From NCBI RefSeq assembly GCF_958298935.1, contig NC_084933.1, forward strand, positions 12,135,001 to 12,199,000: a stretch of DNA of 64,000 bases, written 5' to 3'. The DNA is from Phragmites australis (taxonomy: Eukaryota; Streptophyta; Magnoliopsida; Poales; Poaceae). Under the pieces are notes generated by a model that searched no databases, was not told the DNA's origin, and was given only the letters and a program-made list of their open reading frames with translations. Positions 21,712-32,660 of the stretch are shown here, in pieces (the stretch's first letter is position 1; every line of letters begins with the position of its first letter). The translations under genes and the position numbers were made by a program.

Positions 21712-22099
21712 TAGAGGATATTAGAGCAACTCCAACATATTTTCTATTTCTGGTTGCCTATTCTCCAGAATAGAGAATTCTCTATCTAAATTTCCTTTTT
21801 TTACTTTCTAGCGTGTTCCAACCGATTCTCTAAATTTATCTCCCTATAATCCACTAACCTCTATTTTATTAATATCTTGTAACTAACAAATAACCTTTCA
21901 TATTTAAACGGTGTTATTTTTTAGGTTATATTTTCAATGGCTATATTTTCAACGGCTATATTTTTAATGGATATATTTCTAACGACTACATTTTCAACGA
22001 CTACATTTCAACGGTTATATTTTTTACCTCTATATATGCATGCCCATTCACTGGTTCGTACACCAAGTCATTAGCCTTACTGTTTGTTCTCTGTCTAAA

Positions 22100-23390
22100 A
22101 TGAGTCGCCGCTCTCTCCTAGATTCGTCATTGTCGTCGCATGATGACGATGATGAACTCATCCTTGCCATATTACATCAATCACACACTCAATATCAGGC
22201 TATAAATTCTCTACGATGGGGCGGTTCTGTACCCGGACGTCAGCATATCCATCGCGATAGAGAAGGCGGACAATGGAGATTTACAACGACTATTTTTCAA
22301 ATGATCCGACCTACGGGCCATCTTTCTTTCGGCGCAATTTTGCAGCTAGTCCATTTTTTTTTTCATATTCTCTATTCATCCTATTTCTTCACGCATGTTT
22401 TCTCATTCTTATTTTTTCGCTCAGATTTAGGATAGCTCGTTCTTTGATTCTTCGTATGGTGGAAGCTATAGAGCAACATGGTGATTATTTTGTGCAAAAA
22501 AGAGATGCAAATGGATGCCTTGGGTTATCTTGTTTGCAGAAGATTATTGCAGCATACATGATGATAAGTTATGGAGTACTAGTAGATTTTATGGATCAAT
22601 ATATTCGTATTGGTTAAAGTATTGTTATAGAGAGTCTTAGAAGGTTTGTCAGACTTATTATTGAAGTCGTCGGAGATAAGTACTTGAGGTCTCCCAATGG
22701 GTATGACACCGCTAGATTACTTGCTATTGGAGAGCGAAGAGGTTTTCCCGGAATGCTTGGGAGCAAAGATTGTATGCATTGGAAGTGAAAAAACTGTCCT
22801 GCAGCATAGCAATGTCAGTATACTGGTCATGTGCATAAGCCCACAATCATTCTAGAAGCTATTGCTTCAAAAGATCTTTGGATTTGGTATGCTTTCTTTG
22901 TTTTACCAAGGTCTCGCAATGATATCAATGTTCTTCACCGTTCACATCTTTTTGCAAAACTAACTGAAGAGGAAGCTACATAAGTTAATTATACCATCAA
23001 TAGTCATAATTATACAATAGGGTATTACCTTGCCGATGGCATCTATCTAGGATGGGCCACATTTATCAAGGCAATAAGAGGAAATATTTTGCCAATGCAC
23101 AGGAAGCAATTAGGAAAGATGTAGAACAAGCATTTGGAGTTCTATAGTCTCGTTTTGCCATTGTTCGTGAACCAGTTTGTTTTTAGGATAAAAACACATT
23201 CAAAGAAAGCATGACAGTTTGTGTCATCATGCACAACATGATCATTGAAGATAAGCGAGATGAAGATAAAAACTTCCATTACGATGGTGTTGGAGAAGTT
23301 GTGAAACCTTTGACAGTTCGTACGCGTGAACTACATGAGTTCATTCAAGTTCATCATAATATTAGGGATAAAAAAAACTCACTCTTAGCT
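22100..23390 (+). pseudogene. PIF/Harbinger DDE transposase relic
   Basis: Pieces in all three frames match nuclease-type (DDE_Tnp_4) transposases of this family: MSRRSLLDSSLSSHDDDDE and GSVPGRQHIHRDREGGQW, then IYNDYFSNDPTYGPSFFRR. After an intron-like break come VEAIEQHGDYFVQKRDANG, LGLSCLQKIIAAYMMISYGV, GPAW-region equivalents, and TVCVIMHNMIIEDKRDED. At least five frameshifts or stops break the frame. An intact enzyme would cut and rejoin DNA at TTA targets. This copy cannot. Confidence 0.75.
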
Positions 23391-23640
23391 TTATCGAGCA
23401 CCTCTGGCAATGTCATAGAGACATGTATTAATTATGTAGTCTGTATTATTATACTCGACATTGTATTAATCATGTACTCAGTATTATATTAATAAAGCAT
23501 AGTTAATTCAACATGATAGGTTATACACTGATACACAAAAGAACAAGCTAGTTCACACATGAGACAAGTCCACACATAACAAAGAGTACCAAAATATGAT
23601 GATATTCCGTACATAATAAAGAGAACAAGTTCACACATAA

Positions 23641-24708
23641 TAAAATATTATGCATTTCCAAACCGTTGAGCAATGATCTCATATAGTATTGTTGTTGTCG
23701 CTCACTCATGCCACTCAAGTCCATATTTATCTCTTTCCTTCCGTTCGGCCTTTTCTCCTCTATTGCATTTCTCTCATCATTGATTTTCTTCTCTAATGCA
23801 AGCCTCTCATCATTGCGCTCTTTTTTCTTCATCTCTTTCAAGTCTTCACCCTCTTTATTCTTGACCCACAAATTTTCCAATGCATCCATGTAGAGGTTAT
23901 CTCCCGGAGAAACAAAATTTTTACCTTGACGTTGTCATTATTTCTCCTTCTTCTTACCATCTGGCCTTGCATCCACAGCCTCTGAAATAATACCCTCCCC
24001 TTCTTCATCATGACGACTTTCATTGGTTCCAGGAGTATTGGATCTCGGACTTGCATTATCGGTTATCTTCTGTTTCTTCTGAGAGCATCTATCATTCCAC
24101 TTTTGCTCGTGCTGCAAGATATTCCAACAATGCAACAAGCTAAATTATTTGTTGTAGTTGTCTTTGGTCTTGTACAGTGCACATGCTTGAAGTACCTACA
24201 CAAATGAACATGTGTTGTTAAACATGCAAGCAACATATACAGTTACAACAAATTAGAGAAGAATCACATGCATGCAAAATATACCTGATGTTGCTCTGTT
24301 ACCCCGTCTTGTCTCCTATTTTGAATCTGAGCATACCATCCATAAAACATGTTAACACACTAGTATGGTAGACCAACAGTGCGTGAGAGAGTTAACAGAA
24401 CTATCAGATTCGAAGTCCTTATGCTTATGGAAGTACTCGTAAATTCTCTACCAATACATAGTACGAGTTTGATCAATGCCTTGTATAGGATCCATGCTGA
24501 TTTCTAGCCATGCCGAACACAAAAGAATGTTCACTTTTTCAATAAAACTTTTTGTTCTCTTCTTCCTTGGTTTCACAACTAGTGTACCTTCCATAACTTC
24601 CACTTCCTCGATCGCTTGTTTCTCGGGTGGACTTGCAAATTGGTTGTCATCCCAAAATTGATTGCTACCAATATTTTGACCACTCAACAATTGCATATAG
24701 CTATTCAT
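23641..24708 (-). pseudogene. PIF/Harbinger Myb/SANT-like partner gene relic
   Basis: The pieces are a leader with QLLSGQNIGSNQFWDDNQF and VKPRKKRTKSFIEKVNILLC, then HEQKWNDRC, then a Lys/Glu-rich coiled-coil tail EEGEGIISEAVDARPDGKKK and LENLWVKNKEGEDLKEMKKK. The order matches the Myb-like DNA-binding helper protein (NAM-associated domain type) that accompanies the transposase. Frames are broken at several points. Confidence 0.6.
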
Positions 24709-25799
24709 CCATTCAACAAGCTACCTGCATTATTAACCAAAGTAGCACTTGTCAACCCTCAGAAGATGTACAAGCAACAACATAAGTACAAATTCGAAGT
24801 ACAAAATCAGAGAACTTCATGGTCTATTTAAAGCTAAGTACATGCTCATTGTTCTGAACCAGAGAACGAAGCAAAAATAAGTTTCATCCTAGCTGACTGA
24901 AATTTCACAACACAAACAACAATGTTCAATTCTAGATATGCATAATTCTAGTCTGTTCGACTCACTCGCTCGGCAAAAATAGCTAGTACGTTTGACTCAC
25001 CATCTGCTACGTGAACATTCAGACCGATCCATAAAATAACGTCGATTGGAACAGAAAGCTAGCTAGCTATGTATTGTGTATGTAAGTTTATGTTTTTCAT
25101 TTAACTTTTGATTTTTTTTATATAAGAATGGTCCAAAAATTATAAACGTTTTTATGAGCAAACTAGAGCTTACTAGCAACCTATTTTAATTGATTTGATC
25201 TAAAAATTCTGAGCTAATATTTAATTAAAATTCTTCAAAAATTCCAACTTTTATAACATCTAGCTATCAGGTTCATATGGGTGCTTTTGGACCGAGCCGG
25301 ATGGAGAAAGCTAGCTGGTGCGTGCATTCGGACCGAGTCGGATGGAGAAAGCTAGCGACTCGGCGTGCGCGGGTGGTCTAGCGGCATGGGTAGCCAAACG
25401 TGGGGAGGACTGCGGGGCGAGTGCAGGGGCGACGATGGGTGAGCGCGAGGCCAAGTGCTGCGCGAGCGCAACGGCCGATGAACTCTCCCTCCGGTACAAC
25501 TCTTCCCCTTAAATCTGACAAGTCTGGATGGATCCGATGAGGCTACTCAAATTGACTACCACAAATCAGAAATAAGAAAGAGGATAAGATGTAAACGAAC
25601 CTATCAGACGGTGACGCAAAGTAGGATTCTGTGACGGTAGTTGCTCGATAGCGAGAATACGTCATTCGTCAGATGTGGCGACCAAAGCTACTGGATAAGG
25701 AGGTCTAAAAATAATGACCTCAGTAGCGAATCATTTGGAGGCCATTTTTAATGCATATTCGTAAAAAATAGAGTAGCAAATAGTTGCTCTTGTCCATTT

Positions 25800-26500
25800 A
25801 GTAGGTAGCTTCCGAGATAAACTTTTTTTCCTGGACTTGTCACATCGTAACTAAAACCACAATGGGAGCAAGCAAGGTCGGAGGAGTTGGATTGGACCTG
25901 TGCTGATCAGAAGCTTCCTGACGCCAAATCATATCAGTCTGACAGTTGAGGGAAATAAAGTACAAAGCGGAAAAATTAAATGGTTAAAGTTCCTCATCTA
26001 AACCCACCAGAAAATCGAACTTTTTTTATGAGTCACAGCACGAGCTTTGACTTGATTTGTCACAAGTGGGGTTAGAATCATGATGAATATATGCACCAAT
26101 GTTGTCGTCCCGATAAACAAAACAAATGTCAAAGCATCAAAATGTTTACTAAGCACATTGATCTCCTGCAACAACGTCATAAATTCAGAGTGCTGATTGT
26201 ACTGCTACTTCCATGAATTCACCAAAACTGGTGAGTTGCCACCAAAACAATGTTTTATGAACTTCTATGCAAATTATAATAGCATCTATACTATACTGTT
26301 AAAAATTGCGGGGATGCCAGCTATTTGAAGTCCATGGATTCATCTGAATCCGGAAAATGACATCCTATATATACTTTCAACATAAAACGAGAAAACTGTA
26401 CCGATATACAGTAATTTCAGGCAATTAGGCAATGAGACATGTAAACCCAACTTTTCTAAGATTTCAACAGATAGCAACACTGGATGTTCATCAGGAAATA
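25800..26500. other. Intergenic stretch with one membrane-like small ORF
   Basis: The minus strand at 25998-26180 encodes 60 residues with a clear hydrophobic helix (FVLFIGTTTLVHIFIMIL) bounded by basic residues. It could be an exon relic of a membrane protein. No family is recognised and no splice partner was found. The rest is AT-rich without signal. Confidence 0.25.
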
Positions 26501-26516
26501 GACTTGATCAAAGAAT

Positions 26517-26610
26517 TCGTGGATCCTTTTGGTCTCTTGTGTCCTTCACTACTTGGCCTGTCAACACACTCCCTACTGGAAGAAGAAAGTGACTCCTTTT
26601 GCTTGTTAAT
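26517..26610 (-). pseudogene. Extra B3 linker-exon relic downstream of the intact gene
   Basis: The sequence aligns with the linker exon at 27314-27522 and even better with the relic at 16590-16720 (shared CCTTTTGG.CTCTT.TG and TCTTTACT-like blocks). It lies just 3' of the last exon of the intact gene. It suggests an ancestral array of repeated linker and B3 exon pairs. Confidence 0.55.
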
Positions 26611-26651
26611 GTTGATCCTTGATAAGAGAAAAGGAACATGTGCTTCAGTAT

Positions 26652-28156
26652 TTAATTAACATTCAATCCATTATGAACAGGTTTCAACATATCAGAAATG
26701 GGTTTATGTTTGTGCTTACAACGCGTGATAGCGACATGCCACAGTGTGGTTTCGATGACGTTGAAGGTGCACAGGTTGCCTGGCTTCAGCCTGTTCTCCT
26801 GGCAGAAGCTCTTCCAGCCCTCTCCAGAAATGTAGCGGGCATTGTTGGATGCGGTACCACGCACCTGCCATGACTTGGTGCTGTCCATTGCCGTCTTCAG
26901 CGTGATTGTGCAAGTATTCCGGAACCCAATCCGGTGGCAGAATCTCCGCGGCAAAGACTGCAAGCATTTTGATTTAACAACTGATTTCACCAAGCATCAA
27001 CATTGGACCACAGTGAATATATACTGAGTGCTATTTAGCTACGAGTGCCTCTTTACCTGGGTCTGAAGATTAGTTTTTGCCTTTTGCAATACATATGAAA
27101 AATACTATGGAAGAGCTCATATTCTGTCAAAGGTTAATTTCTTGCTGAAATATTATTTTTGGTTATAGCATGCACATACCTTACAACACTAATTAAGGCA
27201 TGTGACGTGTTAGTTTCTATTTCTCGACCTTTCTTGTAGAATTCTTTTAATTTCATATTCTTGTTAACAAAAAGTTATCCTAAATTGCTTACTAGACGAA
27301 AATTTGAGCTTACAAGAACGCGCTCAAGGGCGTAGGTGTTGATCTCCTTCCTTATCCAAGACGCTGGTCCAGTCTGATAGTCAGTTTTCTTCGGTGACAA
27401 TACCTTGTTCGGGGAAAACGTGGAACTTTTTGACCTCTTTTTTTCTTCAATACTTGACTTCTTGTTATCGCTTTTACGTTTCCTACTGGGAGAAGGTGCT
27501 TCGTGTTGCTTTTCAGTATGATCTGTAAAGGAGGAGAAGGCAGAAGCCGTAAACATAATTCTGGACACTTTCCAATGCACTGTCAATAGATTCTATATCA
27601 GAAACTAATTAATTTGCTCACTTTGTCTGATTCTGGTGTCCTGGTCCATGAAATCTTTCTGGAATCCATTGAGTCCAAAAGCTTTGAATTTGAACACCAT
27701 GTTCCCTTCATATCTCAAGAGCAAAACGTCACCTTCAGAGATGCCATGAAACGCCAGAAATTGTGACCAGCCGCCTGTGAAGAACACTCCTGATTGATAA
27801 TTCTCGAGCTCGATCCGCCAAAATTTACCGAGGGGGCTGAAAACAACAGCTGTCCGGCTGTTGAGATGCTCTTTGGCAACATAATGTTTTACAAACTTAG
27901 CAGGAATTATCTGCAATAGCACATACACGGCAGTAAAATTGGTGACATAATGTTTTACAAATTTAGCAGGAACTATCTGCAGTAGACCATACACGGCAGT
28001 AAAATGTGCAACGTTCAAATATTCAACAAGATATATAGAGCAAGGAAAACATAGTATCAGGAAGAGTTTACAGACCATCTTTTCCATGAAATCCTGGTGA
28101 ACAAGCCTAATGAACTGCGGCTTACATGAAACCTCTTTGCTGCTTCCGGATGCCAT
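26652..28156 (-). CDS. B3 domain transcription factor (REM-type), four exons, 294 aa
   Basis: This is a nuclear DNA-binding protein with two plant B3 domains. Exons on the minus strand are 28076-28156, 27622-27910, 27314-27522 and 26652-26957. All junctions are GT-AG, and the lengths sum to 885 bases with frame kept. Exon 1 gives KPQFIRLVHQDFMEKM. Exon 2 is B3 domain one (IIPAKFVKHYVAKEHLN, FFTGGWSQFLAFHGISEGD, LLLRYEGNMVFKFKAFG, residues 12-115). Exon 3 is a Ser/Lys-rich linker ending WIRKEINTYALERVL. Exon 4 is B3 domain two (TITLKTAMDSTKSWQV, GEGWKSFCQENRLKPGNLCT). No stop breaks the frame. The acceptor of exon 2 is duplicated in frame 66 bases upstream, so a form 22 residues longer is possible. 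REM targets are mostly unknown, and nothing here shows its regulation. Some residues differ from the broken paralogues nearby, and expression is unproven. Confidence 0.85.
27884..28010 (-). repeat. Tandem duplication spanning an intron-exon boundary
   Basis: Two copies about 66 bases apart each hold the intron end, an AG acceptor and the codons for I[IV]PAKFVKHYV. The acceptors precede 27910 and 27976. The copies differ at a handful of positions, and the reading frame stays open from one to the other. Confidence 0.85.
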
Positions 28157-28652
28157 AACTGAAAAAATTGTGAGCTATTACTATCAATTTAAACTGAACA
28201 ATGAGTGTAATTGACTAGTTACTAGTAATAATGTAGCCATTAACATATGCTATACGTGACAACCAGTTCACCTGAGAAAAAAAGGGTCCATTTGGAACGC
28301 ATGCATTTTATGGAAAATTCACACGAATTTTGCAGGAAATAGTTCAATTCCTGCAGTAATGGGAAAGTATGCTGCCCGTTCCAAAGGAAGCCTAAGACAC
28401 TGACAAAACAAATACATAGGTAATGTTGTAAACAAACTCTAGTGCCATATACAACTTTATGCGCCAACCGGTTCATTCAAAAACTTAAAAAGCTACATTG
28501 AGGAAGGATGCACGAGCTACTGACACTTCAACCAAATACCTTCCTACAATCCTCTACTTCCCAATTTGAGCTAAATAAAAGATCAATGTTTCAACTCTTG
28601 CTTATTTATCTTTTTAGCACCCAATTCGCATGCCTCGTGCAAAATGACATTA

Positions 28653-28874
28653 AGGTCCTATTTGGTAGAACTCCAGATCCAAGAATTCTTAGAGCTAAGT
28701 ATCTCATAGCTCTAAAATTTTATAGAGCTAGAGTTGTGGATATACCCGAAGTGTTTATGTGAGCCATCTTGTTTTTATTTTAAACTAAAAATAGATACGT
28801 AAACTATTTTATTTTAGTATACAAACTCCAAATCTAAGCTAGAGCTGAACTGCTGAAGTCCTACCAAATAGGGT
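28653..28874. mobile_element. Tourist-like MITE (TTA target)
   Basis: The element is flanked by TTA at 28650-28652 and 28875-28877. The terminal inverted repeats are AGGTCCTATTTGGTAG and, on the other strand, ACCCTATTTGGTAG. The body contains AGAATTCTTAGAGCT. A second, interrupted copy of the family occurs around 30660/31620. Confidence 0.7.
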
Positions 28875-29049
28875 TTAATTTCGTATGCAATTCACGATTT
28901 GCCACCGTGACCTATTCATGTGCCTGAAATGGTCAATATATTGTCCGCACTCCAATCTTGTAATCTCAAAATAATCTTTTCAACATCAGAGCTGATTAGG
29001 AGTAAATGCCTAAATTAGCGTCATCCGGGATTTGCATGGAAATCTTTAC

Positions 29050-29493
29050 CTGCAGCCGGGGCACCGAACTCCTTGATGCAGAAGCTGGTGTCAAACGCCT
29101 TAACGGTGAGCGCGCCGCCGCCTTCGTGCCGGAGCACGATGAACCACCCGACGCCGATACGGTGCGCGGCCAAGAAGTCCGCCCACCCGCGCCCCAGGAA
29201 CGCGCCCTCGCCGTCCCGGCCCACCTCCACGCGCCAGACCTTGCCGAACGGGCTGACGACGAGCGCCACTGGCGCGTGCTTCCCGCCTCCTCCGGCGGCA
29301 TCGAAGCACCCGGCGAGCTCGTCGGAAATGTGCTGCGGCATCGGTTTAGATTAGTTCGGTCAACAATGTAGCACCAGAGCTTGAGCTCGACGGCGACGGA
29401 GATTGTTCTTACCAGCTTGTGGAGGGAAGGAGGCATCAGCACCTTGAGTTGCTTGGCTACGGCGCGCGCGCCGGGGTCGCCGGACGATGCCAT
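29050..29493 (-). CDS. First two exons of a B3/REM gene (alternative 5' module or partial gene)
   Basis: Exon 1 (29413-29493, 27 codons) reads MASSGDPGARAVAKQLKVLM and ends HKL before GTAAGAA. Exon 2 (29050-29332) follows a TGCCGCAG acceptor and encodes a B3 domain: HISDELAGCFDAAGGGGKHA, GAFLGRGWADFLAAHRIGVG, GGGALTVKAFDTSFCIKEFG. It ends CTGCAG before GTAAAG. The frame is intact. The two exons leave splice phase 1, the same as exon 2 of the gene at 26652-28156. They could therefore splice straight to its exon 3 and make a second isoform with a different first B3 domain. No own linker or last exon lies before 28156. Otherwise it is a truncated duplicate. Confidence 0.65.
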
Positions 29494-29499
29494 GACGAC

Positions 29500-30660
29500 C
29501 GGCGACGTAGACGAAGGCGAGAGAGGTTTTGCGCAGTGCGAATGTGAGCCGTCTCGACTCTTGACGCCTCGTGTTAAAGCCGAGGATCACGGATTCACGG
29601 CTCCTTGCCTTCTTAGGTGATTGTTATATTTAGCGGCCGTCCGATTTGGAGATAATGGCGTGGATATATCAGCGTCCTACGTATATTTGGTGGGTGATTG
29701 GGAAAATAAGATACAGTCATCACAAAGGACACAGTTTAGAGAAATACTATTATAAATTGTGTATTTAGAAATATATCATTACAAAACTTTGAAATTAAAT
29801 ATGCGATTTTTAATGCGGTTGGAGTACGAATATGAAACGAGATGGTAAGATAAAAAAGTTCATCTGTTTTGGTTAGGGAAACGTTGTTATGTAACACACA
29901 TTTATAACAGTTACGAAATTATAATGTCATAAAATGCGACTATCTCTCTGTATATACTTCTATACTCCTATATACTCTTATAAAATAAATTAGTTGTAGT
30001 TGAGCAGAACAATCTTCACAGTTCATCCAAGTTGATCAAATAATCACCGTATAAAGTTGAACTCTATTTCTTCTTTTAAAAATACTTTCAATCTCTCTAT
30101 CCACGAATCAAGAAATTAACAGTGATTGTGTTCTATTTTTGTAACTATGCGTGTGTGTTTTTAGAAAGTCTGATACGCAAATCTCTATTTTATTATGATA
30201 TATTTTTTACTTCTCTAAATTGCTATATACTTAAATTGATTTTACATATATAAAATACTTATACAGTTGCTAGTAAAATATACGTTGATTGAAAATATTC
30301 CTAATCTCACTCAGTTTTGGTACGTTGGGTTTTCATCCAACGGTAGGCAATTGATCTTTCTTCCTCGAGATAACGTTTAACAAAACGAAGATAGCTTAAT
30401 AAAATTAGCAAAGTACTCGGAGGAAAGAGATTTTACGTTCCAAACGAGGTCCCAGGCATATCTTACAAAATAACGTCAAATATCGTTCCATATTCCACTA
30501 CTTGTCTTCCTTGTCAGGCCCTCTCACTGACAGATCGGACGCCAGAACACACCCGTACGTCCACGACCTCTGCTCGACTGGACTCGTCCCGTCCCCTCAA
30601 GCGTCAGCGCCTGCATGGACTCTGCTCCGCTCACTACTCACAGCCGAGGTCTAGTTTCGA
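29500..30660. other. Upstream region of the B3 locus; no gene seen
   Basis: A GC-rich promoter-like stretch reaches to about 29650, followed by AT-rich DNA with no coding signal. A GC-rich patch at 30520-30650 has no recognisable frame. Confidence 0.4.
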
Positions 30661-30668
30661 CATCAGAA

Positions 30669-30677
30669 TAAAATAAA
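30669..30677. repeat. 9-bp target duplication, left copy
   Basis: TAAATAAAA-type flank: the nine bases TAAAATAAA occur here and again at 31461-31469, exactly outside the inverted-repeat element. Nine bases is the size made by Mutator-like elements. Confidence 0.8.
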
Positions 30678-31460
30678 GGAAAAAATAAAATTCTCTCAAA
30701 AGTCACTCGAATTTTAACTTTTCTTCTAAAATATTATTTTGCAGTAAAAAACCTCTCAAAAGTTTGACTTTATTAAAAAACCTCACAAAATTCAAAAAAA
30801 AATCATAACTTGTTTTTAAAAAATAGAGACAATTCTAAGACCTTCTATGAATTTTTTAAAAAAATAATATCCTTTGCATCATATTTCATAGAGAGGAAGT
30901 TTGGAAAAAAAGAAAAATATGCAACTCATGATATTTTAACTTTGTCATGTTTACCATTATTTTTCCTACACAAATAATTGTTTAAGTAAACTAATAAAAG
31001 TAGTTTTATTAATTTTGGGTGTTATGGATTAGTTACGAATTAATCTATCTACAACACATTTACTCAGTCAACATGTTATAATAACTATTTCAAGATTTCA
31101 TGTAATTTTAGAAAATAGAGGATCATGCAAGAAGACTAAACAAATTGATTTCATGATTTTTGCATTAGTAAATAATTAACTATGCATTTAACTCGAATTA
31201 ATAAATGAGCTGCACGTTTTTTTTTCAAACTTCCTCTCGATGAAATATGATGCAAAGGATATTATTTTTGAAAGAAAAAAATTCACAAAAGGTCTTAGAA
31301 TTGTCTCTAGTTTTTTTTAGATTTTTTGTGAATTTTTAATTTTTTTTGAATTTTTGAGGGTGTTTTTGCAATAAAACCAAACCTTTGGGGGTTTTTTTAA
31401 CGAAACAACTTTTAGCGGGAAAGCCAAAATCCAAGTGACATTCGGGGGTTGCATTTTCCC
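30678..31460. mobile_element. Mutator-like foldback MITE with inverted repeats of about 240 bases
   Basis: The left arm (30678-30915) and the right arm (31190-31460, inverted) pair along most of their length. Shared blocks are AAAGTCACT, CTCAAAAGTTTG-like, AGAATTGTCTCTA-like and GCATCATATTTCATAGAGAG. A perfect 9-bp direct repeat flanks it. No transposase is present. It sits inside an older Tourist-like MITE, whose halves lie on both sides. Confidence 0.8.
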
Positions 31461-31620
31461 TAAAATAAAATTATTTAAATATTTATTTTTAGTTTAAAAT
31501 AAGAATAAAATATCTCAACTAAAGACCTATAACTATCTACAACTCTAGCTCTAAGAATTTCTAGAGCTATTAATGACTAGATCTAAGAATTCTTAGAGCT
31601 GAAGCTCAGTCAAACATGTC
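31461..31620 (-). mobile_element. Half of a Tourist-like MITE split by the foldback element
   Basis: Read on the minus strand, it follows the MITE at 28653-28874 from its terminus through AGAATTCTTAGA and TAGAGCTAGAGTTGT to TTTTAAACTAAAAATA. The remainder resumes left of 30669. The outer end abuts a Copia LTR truncated of its first bases. Confidence 0.6.
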
Positions 31621-31846
31621 CTTAGTCTTACCTTGCTAGTGGAGATAGAGAGATACCAACTTATAAGCAATTTTCTTATCAACCCATTTAGCATGTGTGG
31701 ATGTGAGAATTAGAAGAACACATACACGCTCGCTCACCTTGCTAGGCCCCGGGCAAAGGGTGCGGGCATATGGTACCTGCGTAAATAGTCAGTCGATATC
31801 GAGTCTAGGTGTGACCTTATTTTGCAGTTTTATTTTTTTACCGTAG

Positions 31847-32010
31847 TGCTATTCTGTACTTAAGGTGTAGCATATTATTCTACATCTATTGAACAGAATT
31901 TCAGTAATAACTACTGAATCACGTTTTATCACTAAAATTTTATTCGGTAGTACTGAAATTTTCTTCCGTAGGTGTAGAATAATATGCTACACCTAGGGTG
32001 TAGAATAACA
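31847..32010. mobile_element. Foldback MITE in the 5' LTR
   Basis: The arms are nearly the whole element. The left arm AGGTGTAGCATATTATTCTA and its inverse at the right pair almost perfectly, extended outward by TGCTATTCTG and its inverse TGTTATTCTA. It is absent from the sister LTR. Confidence 0.7.
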
Positions 32011-32045
32011 TTTATATATATATATATGTGTGTGTGTGTGAAAAT
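32011..32045. repeat. TA/TG microsatellite
   Basis: A short run of TA dinucleotides passes directly into TG dinucleotides. Confidence 0.9.
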
Positions 32046-32660
32046 CGTGTCAGTTAAGAATACGATAGTGGAATGTAACCGAGTCCGATTGTGGCGCGTC
32101 TCAACCGCACAATTCTCTCTATGTATCTGATAGCCGTAGCAACAAAGTATATACGCAATTAGGGTTTGTCTACTTTCCCTCTGTTGTGCTGCCACATGTA
32201 GTCTACTACATTTCGTTGTGCCGGCATGCATCGATGAACGAGAGAGTGAGCCTTCAGAACCCATCACTCTTGGGATCCTGCATCGGGAGAAGTGAATAAG
32301 ATTTTTAGCAAGCGCTCAACGCGAATGCTCATAATTTGCTTCATCGTCGCCATCAACTGTTCACATGATCGGCTTCCTAATCATCATCAAATCCCCTCTT
32401 ACATCATCACGATCTGTTTCCTTTACGCCCCCTTCGTCGTCGTCTGCTGCATCGCCATCACGGGGATCTTTGCATCTCACACTGCCGATAGGTACGTTCA
32501 CTGTGACCCAACATGTTTAGCATGTCTGTTTTCTTGCTACTTCCATCCTGGAATATATTAGAGAGATATATGTTTAGGATAGACTCTTGCAGTATGATAA
32601 TGATAGTCGATATATTCTGTTTATGTTATATTTATGTGCTGTTTTTTTTCAACAATAAAA

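Larger units (their letters stand above)
21724..25789 (+). mobile_element. Degenerate PIF/Harbinger element with both genes
   Basis: The left terminus GAGCAACTCCAACA follows TTA at 21721-21723, the usual PIF target. A weak inverted match GTTGCTC at 25783-25789 marks a likely right end. It contains a decayed DDE transposase (plus strand, 22100-23390) and a convergent decayed Myb/SANT-like gene (minus strand, 23641-24708), the two-gene layout of PIF/Harbinger. The right boundary is tentative. Confidence 0.6.
31621..32654 (+). mobile_element. 5' LTR (truncated) of a Copia deletion derivative
   Basis: It aligns with the 3' LTR at 33903-34500 over AGTC..ACCTT.CTAGTGGA, ATCAACTGTTCACA, ACATCATCA and TTAGAGAGATATATG. 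About 90 bases of its start are missing. It carries an internal segment (about 31820-32330) absent from the 3' LTR, including a foldback MITE and a TA/TG microsatellite. It ends TTCAACA at 32654. Confidence 0.65.
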
